A stretch of DNA of 44,925 nt, from NCBI GenBank assembly GCA_010279815.1, contig QEOQ01000487.1:9619-54543 (forward strand), written 5' to 3'. The DNA is from Brachionus plicatilis. Lineage: Eukaryota; Rotifera; Eurotatoria; Ploima; Brachionidae. Below the pieces are notes generated by a model that made no database searches, was not told the origin of the DNA, and was given only the letters and a program-made list of their open reading frames with translations. A program made the translations under genes and the position numbers. The first letter of the stretch is position 1, and every line of letters begins with the position of its first letter. Positions 20,446 to 30,315 of the stretch are shown here, one piece after another.

Positions 20446-23194
20446 TTATTTGTCTTGGTCTAGCTTTCGTTTTGTACCGCTACCAGCTCGATTTCTAAAT
20501 GATTTTACCGATGAAATTAAACAGCGAATTTCATATTCTCGGTTCATTATCCATTTTTCTCTCTTAAACTTACACTTAAAAAATGATTAAATTAATTTCA
20601 AAAATTTAATTTGTATAAATTTTTTTACAATTAAATTCTCTAGTTGTTCATATACTAAATTCAAATATTTTTGACTTATTTCATCAACATCAGAGTCGTT
20701 AACACTAAACTCTAAGAGAACTTCAATTAATTTTTGAGTTAGATAATAATTAGAGGAAGCTTTTAAAATTTCGTCCAAAATCAAATTAATAATTATTAAT
20801 CTTCCATTTTTACAATCACTAGTAATATAATAGTAAAACTTTGCAACATGCTTTAAATCATTAATTGGCAAATTTTTTTTTATCAAATATTTAAGAACTA
20901 TTTTAATAGTTTTGCTTAACAGAACTGAATTTCGAGAACGATAAATTTCATTATGGATATCGTCATTTTTAAAAAGGGTGAAAAATTCTCCCAAACATGC
21001 CTTGAGCTTTTTTACCATCAAGTCACTATTTGTTTCTCTGTCACATCGAAAGTAAGCTAGCACCAATTTTGACAGCAATAGTGATCTACTTGGAACTTCA
21101 ACATTATTCAACAAAAGCTTACAAAATCCCGCACAGGTTAAGTATGTACATTTAGAATCCTTTTAGTTAAAATAACTTTTTTTTAAAATCTCAAAATTTT
21201 TAATTACTTCGCAGTCTATTTGATTTTCTAATCTGTCAAAAATTTTTATAAATAAATCATAGTTAAGACTTAATTTTTCAGCGTGGTGTAACAAAATATT
21301 GACCAGCGAATTGGTTGCTTCGCAAACAGGTTCAGAATAGTCCAGATTAATCATCTTGAATATTTTTTTTATAAATTTTTAACTAAAAAGAAACAAATAG
21401 AATTACCTGATAAAATATTTGAAGGTAATTAATTGCAATTTCGTAATCAAGAAGAGATGCATGACCAAGTGCACGAGCGGCCAAAGCTCTTACTTTTGGA
21501 TCAAGATCTGATATATTAGTTATAACTATTTTTTCTATAAAATATTCAATTATATTTTGATTTAGGTCAACATCGATGTTTAATTGATCATTCAAACTCA
21601 AGTTTAGATCAAGCATTGTTGAATTTTCAAAATCTTTATCTGTCATCGTATCCAAAACAATATAAATAATGGTCAGGAATTTTTTTCGTTGATCCTTATC
21701 AACTGTATGAACAATCAAATCATCATAAATTTTCCAAAGAAAATTAAGCCTTATTTTATTGTCAACTTGTCTTAATAAAACTTCATATACCAATTCATAT
21801 TTTCTGTCATAAAAGCTAGTCAAATCATCAATTTCAGTCAGTATGTTGACTTTGTTCATTTTCAAGTCAATCAATATTGTGATCAATTGGTATAGAGGCA
21901 ATATTTTGATATCTCTATTTTTTAGCTTGGCAAATAATATCTGTCCAATATCACTCATGGTCTCTATTTTGCTAAATTTAACAAACGATCTAACTAAAAA
22001 TAAAATATTAATATCCTTAATTAAATTTTTGCCAGTGTCCAATATCCCTTGTGCGAAAATTTCAATTTTTTCTTTGGCAAAAATTTCCTCAAACACCAAA
22101 TCCATGGTTTTGAATAGCTTATCTTCCAAATAAGTGACATAAAAGTAGTCAGTGTTTATGAACCACGTCCCTTCCAAGTCCAAATCACAAATAAACAAAT
22201 AAACTTTTTCGACCAAGTTCTTTTGGTCACTAAAAAACAACCATTTTCGAATGAATTTTCTTAAAAGTTCACCATTTTTATTTCTCAGCAGACAGTCAAT
22301 AATTTGTTTTCTAAATAAAGGTTGAAAAAATTCTCTAGGAACTTTGTTTTCGATTAATTGAAGAGCTTTGTTGCGGATTTGCTCGACTGAATCGTAGATA
22401 AGCCTGTTTTTAATAAAGTTAAATGTTAAATCGTTCAAGACAACAAGATCCAAAATTAAGAGGCGAATTTGCGTGCTGGCATCATGTCTCAGAAGGTTAA
22501 TGAACCCATTGATTATTTTGCAATCAGAGTCATGTGGCACTTGAAAATGTGAGGCCACCTGAATGGCTTTTAGCTGAGCATTTAAATTACAATCTCTTAT
22601 GGCGTCCAAAGATAACAATTGAATTTTGGAAAAAATTTTCTCATCTATTTCACCACTCAAAGTCAATTTAATAGAATCTAAATATTTTTTCAAAATCTCA
22701 TAGAGTCTTAGTCGCACTGTGTCCGAATTTGATCTAATTATCTTTTTTAATTTAAATTTTAAAATAAAAAAAAAATTTGAAAAATTTAAAATTCTTACAC
22801 TAAAAAGATAAAAAATAATTTCATTTTTTACTTTGTATTCAATCTCACTCTTATCAAATTGTATGAGGACTTGAACCAAAAATTCAATGACCAAATTGCA
22901 TCTAAACACTTCATGGGACACCAAAACAATTTGCATACACCGAATAATTGAGTTTGTGTAATCAGATAAAAAAAGATCCTTGGAAACAAAATTAATACTT
23001 AATTTGAAAAAATAAATTACGTTGCTAACTTTATCACCCAGAGTACCTCGAGCTAATAAATCTCTAAGTTTGTGTACACCTTCGTCTATGTCGAAGTATG
23101 GCTCTTGAGATTGATCGAAAATTTTGATGATTTTCTCTCGTGTTGAAGACATTTTATGAAATTTTAAGTGAAAAAAAGCGTGATTATTATTCAT
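20446..23194 (-). CDS. NCAPG: Condensin I subunit CAP-G (HEAT-repeat protein)
   Basis: Five exons (23194-22799, 22741-21407, 21354-21208, 21159-20629, 20562-20446) give 841 residues. A start at 23152 (MSSTREKIIKIFDQSQE) fits the human N-terminus better and would give 827. HEAT-like repeats run throughout: 'NSDTVRLRLYEIL', 'DASTQIRLLILDL', 'DSVEQIRNKALQLI', 'LRKFIRKWLFFS', 'DPKVRALAARALGHASL'. These follow the order of CAP-G blocks ('NSNAVRFRV', 'NPEVRRAVL', 'LQGWLRFSEG', 'VVRNLAVLCLG'). The protein is ~170 residues shorter than human, lacking most of the unstructured tail. It binds CAP-H and DNA in mitotic condensin. Intron 1 (57 nt) is in-frame and stop-free; intron 3 (48 nt) removes an in-frame TAA. 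Identification rests on block order and is good but not certain. Confidence 0.85.
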
Positions 23195-23212
23195 CTGTCC
23201 GCCATTATTCAA

Positions 23213-25890
23213 ATTGTATAACTGCAGAATAAATTTTTTTAAATTTAAATTTTAAATTAAAAAAAAAAAAAATTAATTTTAAATATTAAAAAATACAAAT
23301 ATACATTTATTGAAGTTTTAATTGACCAAATCCACATGGCTACTTGTCAGATACAAATTCGGTTTTAATCAATGCATCTGACTAGAAGTAGACACGTAAA
23401 ATGAATTCAATTCAAATTGCTAAATGATTTAAAAAAGAAAAAACAAAAAATAAAGAGAATCAAAATTTGGCTACTAGCTCGATTTTATATACCTCTAAAT
23501 TGCTGCTAAATTGCAATTATTTTGTTTCAAAACCTCTCTTTTTTTTTTCATTTCTAGTTGTTGTAGTTACTTTTTGTGTTTTGAGTAAAATCGAGTACTA
23601 AAAAAGCAAAAGATTTTTGTTATGTTTATATTTTATATAAAAAATATTTATTTGAATTAACCTTTTTTTTTAGTTTTTCATTTTATTTAATTAAAAGTTA
23701 GTTTACTTTTTGGTAACATAACAAAAAAAAAGCTAAATAAAACCAATTTAGAATAGAATAGCTGAATTCTATTATTCGCAACAAAAAAAAGCTTTTTCCA
23801 AATCTTGCCAAATGGTTTTCGAGTATCGATATTGGATATCGATTGCATAACCGAAAATATCATATAACTCGGCAACAAAAATAAGTTTTAAATTTGGCAA
23901 AGAGCTGCGCATATTTATATTCATTAAGCCGAACTGCTTAGGCTTTGTTTAATCATCGTTTAAGACTGCTAAATACCTTGCAACATATTTTCTAAACTTC
24001 TAATTCGGTAATTAATTTCAACTCGTTGTGTTATAATTCCATAAACTTTTGGCAAAAATAACACTAGAATAACACAAGAACATATGAAGCAACTTAATCA
24101 AATTTATTGTAAAGGTATGCATATATATATATCTTAAAAACAAACTTAAGAAATCAACTTTAGGGATTATGGAGAGACTTGGTTTTCTAAAATAAAATTT
24201 TGGTTTATGCTTTTTAGTAATTTAAATACACACTTTTTCTCACTTACGCTTTTACCTTAGGTCATACCACAATAGATTATTGACTTGTTGTCTTATTGAA
24301 ATTTAGCAGGCAATTCACAAAATTGGAGTCCACTGAAGCTTGAAAGTGAGTTGAAATCCAAAAAAAAAATATTTCTTTCAAAACAGCTTTTGATCTAGAT
24401 TTATCTAAAATGCAAAAGCATGGAATTTTAATTTAAATTCGGATATAATGAAACAATGATTAGATTGAAAACAATTAAAAAAGATAATTTGGTCAGAAAT
24501 TCTTGAGCAAAAATCATTCTGCTGTTGCTATGGGTGTCCATTATTTCCTTTGGCTAGAATTGAGTTGTCGTTTAGACCATTTTTAATTAATTTAAGCTAG
24601 AAATAGCGGTGTATGAACATATGCGGAAACGCTTTGCTCAAAAATTCTTGAGAATCGCTTTATTTGAGCTGTCTATATCCTGAAATTGATTTAAATAGTT
24701 GAATTGCTATTAAATTGCTTAAGGTTAAATAAACTGCTTGCAAAAATCATGACAATAAATGCAAGGCTACATGCAAATTAAGATTTTTTTCTTTGCTATC
24801 AAATGAAAAAAGAAAATTTTTAATTGAATTTTTAGTCCTGAGGAATTTACCAAAAGCTTTTATGTGAAGCGTCTACACTTGAACCATAAAACAAATAAAA
24901 GATCGGCTTAATTTCTCAGTTTTAAATTGAATGAAAAGTTAAGTATGTTTTAATATTTTATTTTTACAAAAAAGCATCTATTAAAACTTTTTAGCTAGGA
25001 GAAAAAATTAACCGTAAACAAAAGTTAAAAAAAGATCGGCTTTTTTAAATTTTAATTTAATAAGGAAAAAGTTTGAAAATGGCACAGGCAAAAATAAATG
25101 CCAAATATTTTAAAATATGTCACAAAAGCTTTAAAACAAAGAATAAAAGAAAAAAATTCAATTTAATTTTAAAAGGGGTCAAGAAGACTACTTAGGTTCT
25201 TTGAATTTTAATAAAAATAAATTTAAAAATTTTCGAAAAAAAAACGTTTTTTTATGGAAAATGAAGAATGAGAAAAATAATTCATAGGAATCATCAAATT
25301 TTTGAAATAGTTAACTATCGTATTTGTAGCATTTTCTATCAAAATCAAAAATTTTAAGTCCATTAAAATAAAAGAATTTATAATAATTTTATTATAAAGA
25401 GAAAACTCAATAAAAGTTATTTATTAAAATTATTTAAAAAAGCTGATGCAAATTAAATTAAAAAAAACACTGACTACAAATGAAAATCTTAATAAAAATA
25501 AAAATTCTTTTTTTAAGTAATTAGAGTATTTTTTTTCTATTTACGTCATTCTTTGATCAAGAGCCTCATTTTTCTGAATCATATTTGAAAAGAATATTGC
25601 ACAAAATCGAACTAAAATTATATTTTTATTTTTAAAAAAGTACTTTTATATTTAAAAAAAAATAAATATTAAAATTAAAAAATTTCGTGATTTTATGAAG
25701 CAACAATTATTTTCTACAGAACGATAAAAAATTTAATAAATTTCATTTTATTTCCAAATTGGAAATTACATACTAAAAAATTTATTTTATTTTGTTAGAA
25801 TTATCCAAAAATTTTAAATATTTCAAAAATAATCAAATATTTAAATATTTTTTCCATTAGAATAGTAATTTAAATTTTAATTTAAAATTT
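23213..25890. other. Gene-free block between CAP-G and F-box genes
   Basis: About 2.7 kb without a credible exon on either strand. The parts nearest CAP-G (23.5-24.9 kb) are less AT-rich than typical spacer. They hold two TATCGAT cores (23824-23831 and 23837-23843), a TA microsatellite near 24120-24132, and a near-inverted CTTGAGCAAAA / TTTGCTCAA pair near 24505 and 24635. It could be a regulatory region or harbour noncoding RNA; nothing in the sequence decides this. Confidence 0.5.
23824..23843. promoter_or_regulatory. Paired TATCGAT motifs upstream of CAP-G
   Basis: TATCGATA at 23824 and TATCGAT at 23837 lie about 630 bp upstream of the CAP-G start, in reverse-palindromic arrangement. TATCGATA is the Drosophila DRE core, which binds DREF and drives many replication and cell-cycle genes. 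Whether a DREF-like factor exists here is unknown, and the AT-rich background makes chance occurrence possible. Confidence 0.25.
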
Positions 25891-27336
25891 TTAAATTAAA
25901 AAAATATAACTCAATAATTTTTTTATTCTATTTTCATCGTATTTAATATTAAATTTAAAACAAAAATAACCATTTACAAATTGATCAAAGCTTTTTGTAT
26001 AAAACGAGCATAATTTTTTAATTCTACATTTTAAACAAATGCAATTAAGCTGAAATTCAAAAATTTCCAAACATGGAGCATTCTTGACAAAAAAGTCAAA
26101 CAGAGCTTGCAGCACACACTTCAGTCTACAGTCAGCCACAAATTTTATCTTTACCGTTTGAAGATTTTCAAAATGATACTTGTTATTTAAAAATATTTGA
26201 TTGAATCTTTCTAAACTTAAAATTTGCTTTGAACTTCCATCATCAATCAATGATAATTTTTTTAAATTAAAAAAAAAATCTTGTCCAAGAACATGAAAAT
26301 TTAGTGCATAGCCATTTTCCAAGTGATACAAATTTGTCTCCAAGTCATCTAAATTCATCAACTCTGGTAAAATTTGGACTACTTTGACAAAATACTCGTT
26401 CTCCATCTCGTTCTCAGCTAAACAACCATCTCGAACAATCAGTACCAATTTTTTACACTTTTTGGCGTCAATAGTTTTAATTAAATAAAAAACAACTGAC
26501 AACGAGCACATTTTAAATTTTATTTGTGCCAAATTAAGCCGATTTTTAACTTTTACCAACTTTTCCAAGGCAATCACCTCTGTTTGTTTGAATAAATCCA
26601 ATTCCAATGATTTAAGTTGATTTAATTTTGAAATTTTTTTAAATAGTTTGTACAAACTCCCATTGTAGAAATGAATAGACAAATCGACTAGATTGGGGAA
26701 TAGATGATTAATTTTGTTCAAAAGACAGTTTTCTCTCAAGATGCTGTCCCATACAAATTGCTTATCGCTTTTGCTGTCATAGACCAGGCATGATACATCA
26801 AAAGAATGCGTTTTGTCAAAGGGTTCCAATTCAATGTTCGAGTTATCTTGGAATTTCTGGCCAACAACTGAACCACTTGTGTTTATGAACGACTCTATCA
26901 GTAAACAAGAGCAATTCGGAAAAAAATTTAGACATTTTATTGAGAAAATATTTAAATTTATTATTTTAAGATCATAGCTTTGCTCTGAGTCAAAACGTAG
27001 TGATTTTTGTAATTTAAGCTGTTTTTTTGTTAGTGTGGCCAAACAAGAGGCTTTCAAGTGACAAATTTTTTTCCGCTTTATGAAATCGGCTACTTTTTCT
27101 AGCTCTATTTTTGAGCTAAAGTCGATTTTAATCGAATTTTTTCTCCATATAAAGTTTGAGTTGTCAATTAGGTTCTTAAAAAATGAGTTTAAAAGACGCA
27201 AATTTAACACATCGGACATTTTTAGGTAATCGAATATGCAGTAATAAATTTCGATTGGTAAATTATTGAAATCGATGGTGCTAGACTGGACATTTTCTTC
27301 TTGAATTAATTTGGCACGCTTTCTTAGACCAAACAT
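25891..27336 (-). CDS. F-box protein, intronless
   Basis: A single-exon 481-residue protein. Residues 24-66 (NNLPIEIYYCIFDYLKMSDV...NSNFIWRK) fit the F-box consensus 'LP.EI...IF.YL...DL.....V...W', which binds Skp1 in SCF ubiquitin ligases. The rest is Leu/Ile/Phe-rich with spaced 'L..L.L' segments (for example 'LNQLKSLELDLFKQTEV', 'NLKKLSLIDDGSSKQI', 'HFENLQTVKIKFV'), consistent with degenerate leucine-rich repeats that would bind substrate. A cysteine cluster near 443-455 ('CICLKCRIKKLC') may bind zinc. No orthologue is recognised; F-box/LRR genes diverge and duplicate quickly. The gene is divergent from POLD3, with 362 bp between the start codons. Confidence 0.8.
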   Translation of the reverse strand: MFGLRKRAKLIQEENVQSSTIDFNNLPIEIYYCIFDYLKMSDVLNLRLLNSFFKNLIDNSNFIWRKNSIKIDFSSKIELEKVADFIKRKKICHLKASCLATLTKKQLKLQKSLRFDSEQSYDLKIINLNIFSIKCLNFFPNCSCLLIESFINTSGSVVGQKFQDNSNIELEPFDKTHSFDVSCLVYDSKSDKQFVWDSILRENCLLNKINHLFPNLVDLSIHFYNGSLYKLFKKISKLNQLKSLELDLFKQTEVIALEKLVKVKNRLNLAQIKFKMCSLSVVFYLIKTIDAKKCKKLVLIVRDGCLAENEMENEYFVKVVQILPELMNLDDLETNLYHLENGYALNFHVLGQDFFFNLKKLSLIDDGSSKQILSLERFNQIFLNNKYHFENLQTVKIKFVADCRLKCVLQALFDFFVKNAPCLEIFEFQLNCICLKCRIKKLCSFYTKSFDQFVNGYFCFKFNIKYDENRIKKLLSYIFLI

Positions 27337-27698
27337 TTTGGAATAATTTTTTGGCTAAAATTAAAATATTATTTTTTTTCTCGTAGATTTGTGCATGCAT
27401 TAAAAATTTTGAAAATTTTAAATTTGGTTTAAATCTTAAAGAGAAGAGATAATAAAACAAATTACTGACCCTAAAATTATTTCAATAAATTTTTAAAAAA
27501 TTATTATTTTAATAAAAAATAATTCAATTATTTAATTTTTTTCAGACAAATTTTTTAATTTTTTCATTAAGACTGAATTTTTTTAATCATAATTTTAATA
27601 AAATATTCTTTTAAATTTCAGTTTTTCATTTCTAAAAATTTCAAAGAGCATGTTGTAATTGATTTTAAATCTTTTAAATTGATCTTAGATACTCAATC
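27337..27698. promoter_or_regulatory. Divergent promoter region, F-box / POLD3
   Basis: Only 362 bp separate the two head-to-head start codons, so both promoters and 5' untranslated regions must lie here. The sequence is AT-rich, and I see no distinctive motif. Confidence 0.5.
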
Positions 27699-28663
27699 AT
27701 GGTTCTAGATTTTGATAACGAAATAGAAATTTTGCTCAATGACCAAGAAAAAATTGTAATTAATTTGAAAGTAATTGTAATTTCTCTTACTTTTTTATTA
27801 AGGTTACCTATAAGGAACTAAACAACAGATTTGATATTACACCGAGTCAATCACAAGAGTAATAATTAATAAATTTAATAATTTTAATTTTAATAATTTA
27901 TTTAATTCATTCATAAAGATTGCTGTGTAAATTTGTCGAAAAAAAACGCAAAGAGGATCCGACGGCTAAATTTTATGTCACTTTCGTAATAATTGGAATT
28001 AATCATCAAACAAAGGCATTTTTTTTCCTTAAATAAAATTTTAATTTGACTCAAATTAAATTTAGAATAAGCAAATAAGTTTAGTAAATGAAGCGGATAT
28101 CGACTCTTTTGAAAAAGAGTGCAAAATAGAATCTAAAAAAGTCTACAGTATTCAAAATTTTAAAATAGAAGTAGTATTTTTAATTTTTTTAGATTAATTT
28201 TTCAATTTTATTAAAAAGGATTTTAACCTTTTGTTCTCGAATGATGTAGATTCCTCGAATAATACAGCTAGGTACAGTAATTGAATTAAAAAATAAAAAT
28301 TTTAAATTATTAATTAATAGAAAATCGAATTTATTGGTAAAATTTAATGACAAAATTCCGGTTAATTTGGCGGAAAAAGCTACAGTCGTGGTCAAAAATG
28401 AGCCATTAGTTGAAATAAAACCAAAGCCGATTGAGACAGCCAAGACGACTTCAAGTGATTTATCTAAGCATAAAGAGGATGTTTCAAATCAAAAAGAAAA
28501 CATAAAAGGTTCAGTCAAAGTAGAATCAATGGATACCAGTGAACCAATTGGCAAAAAGACAAAATTTGGCGAAGAATCTAAACAAAAGAGTACAGTAAAA
28601 CCCAATGCCAAACAACCAGTCAAAAATCAGTCAACTTTAACTAGTTTTTTTAAAAAAGCTTGA
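27699..28663 (+). CDS. POLD3: DNA polymerase delta subunit 3 (p66/Cdc27-like), short form
   Basis: Six exons (27699-27755, 27803-27858, 27919-27985, 28066-28170, 28219-28271, 28321-28663) give 226 residues, about half of human POLD3 (466). The N-terminal winged-helix part that binds POLD2 is recognisable: 'NDQEKIVTYKELNNRFDI', then 'LCKFVEKKRKEDPTAKFYVTF' and 'KKVYSIQNFKIE'. The middle is Lys/Ser/Glu-rich and looks disordered. The last residues contain a canonical PCNA-interacting PIP box, QSTLTSFF at 216-223. So the essential contacts are kept and the linker is shortened. It acts in lagging-strand synthesis, break-induced replication and translesion synthesis. The 3' end faces NUP42 100 bp away. 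Confidence 0.92.
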
Positions 28664-28763
28664 AACATTTTTTAACAAGCTTTATTTTTTTATCAATTAA
28701 AAATTTGTAAAAATTTTTTTCGTCAAAATTTTGCAATAAATATGCATCGATTAAGTTTCTTTT

Positions 28764-29976
28764 TTAACATAACTCTTTTGGTGGAGGAACATTTGGTACA
28801 CGACCAATTGTAAACTCATTGGATTTAAACTCATTAAGATGCTGTTTATTTATCTCATTCATTTGACTGTAATACAAATTGTTTCCTTGGGGCTCTTCTT
28901 TTGTTAAAGGTAGTTTTTGGCCAAAAAAAGTGTTTTCCTTTGAGTGGGCTGCTGCAGTGTTCATTTGGACAATGCTGGAAAAAAAATTAGTCTCCATGGG
29001 TTTTGAATTTGATGCTTGAAAAGCTTCTCTGGGCGTTGCTAGGTTGAATGCAGGTGATGGATCGGGTGCTTTTGGAAATGTTGTTCCGAAGCCAGTTCCA
29101 AATTGAGGTTTTGTTTGCTGAGATACCAATTGAGCAAATTGATTTTGTGGTTCTGGTTGAATTTGTTTTTGTTGAACTATCTTCATGAATGGGTTTTCTT
29201 CGGATGACTCGGATGACAATTTTTCCGATTCATGAAAATAATTAAGCTGGAAAGCTTAATTCAATAATTCCAAAAAAAATATTGAAAAAAAAATTACCAA
29301 ATATTCTCTGGTTTGCTGATTTGGATTTATCATTTGTTTAATAATGTTCAAATTTTCGTTTACTTTATTATTATATTCATTTATCTAATAAAATAAATTG
29401 AGATTTTAATTTTAAATTTAGTGGGAATAGTTACAGCTTGGGGGAGATTATTTTTTGCTCTGGCTTCGTACAAACTAAATCGAACTTCTTCGGCTGAAAT
29501 TTCATGTAGTACTAAAATAAAAAATTTTCCACAAATTTACCAAAGTTTTATTTTAATAACCTGAAATGCATGGAGCACATCTACTATATGCAAAACAAGA
29601 TAACTTCCATGCAGATGAATTGATCCAATTACTCATATCTGTTCGAATGAGTTCTCTATTAACCAGTTTTAGGTTTTATATTTATTAATTTAAAAAAGAA
29701 TACAAAAATGTAGTTGCATTTATGTTTTCAGGTGTCTGGATATCTTTAGAAGTTGGTCGATGGTCCTGTTTTGGAAAATTTTGTGAATGAGTGGGTGGAC
29801 GAGGCTGGTAAGACTGATAACGAAAATCTCGATTTTGATCCTGATAATTCCTCTGATCTTTAACAATTTTATTACTTGATATTAATAGTCATCGATTAAT
29901 TACCTCCGGGATGTTCAAAATTACAGTTACTACCATAGCGGCAATTACCCTGCATGTAATATCTACAAACTGTCAT
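28764..29976 (-). CDS. NUP42: Nucleoporin NUP42/NUPL2 (CG1), Gle1-binding
   Basis: Six exons (29976-29904, 29857-29704, 29655-29561, 29511-29435, 29384-29298, 29246-28764) give 322 residues; human has 423. Exon 1 encodes a CCCH zinc finger (C4, C12, C18, H22, spacing C-x7-C-x5-C-x3-H). A Gln/Arg/Pro-rich linker follows. Next is the conserved segment 'LELIRTDMSNWINSSAWKLSCF' with 'LHEISAEEVRFSLYEAR', matching the human '[23 protein letters not shown]...DISPEELR' block. FG content is low (QFGTGFGTTF and FFGQ). The C-terminus 'SNEFTIGRVPNVPPPKEL' is the Gle1-binding motif. It sits on the cytoplasmic pore face and helps DBP5-dependent mRNA export. All five introns are 46-51 nt. Confidence 0.93.
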
Positions 29977-30315
29977 CTCTTAATTAATTTTTTCAAGTTT
30001 AATTTTTAATTAATTCATTTTTATGTTAAGTTTTTTTTTTCAAAATAAAAAAAAAGTTTATCCAAAAATAATAATTTTAGTGATTTAAAAAAAGTCATTT
30101 AATGTATGAAGAAAATTATTTTAAATATTTTAACATTAATTTCTAGATTGTTATATTTAGTAAATTTATTCAGAATTATAAAAAAAAATATAATTTTATA
30201 AATTTTATTAATCGAAATCATCAAAGTATTTACATTCAATTTCAATAACTGAAACAAAAAAATATGAGTAAAATAAAACCGATTTTTAACAATGAAAAAT
30301 TTTGGTCTAAACTGA
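29977..30315. other. Spacer between NUP42 start and YTHDC1 stop
   Basis: About 340 bp, AT-rich, holding the NUP42 promoter and the YTHDC1 3' untranslated region. The minus-strand frame at 30099-30368 has no family resemblance and is a composition artefact. Confidence 0.5.

Noticed and set aside
21160..21165. In-frame TAA in the middle of the CAP-G frame, suggesting a pseudogene or stop-codon readthrough
   Set aside because: A normal 48-nt GT-AG intron (GTAATT...CTAAAAG, 21207-21160) removes it and joins two segments in frame; a 17-nt intron was also considered and is needlessly short.
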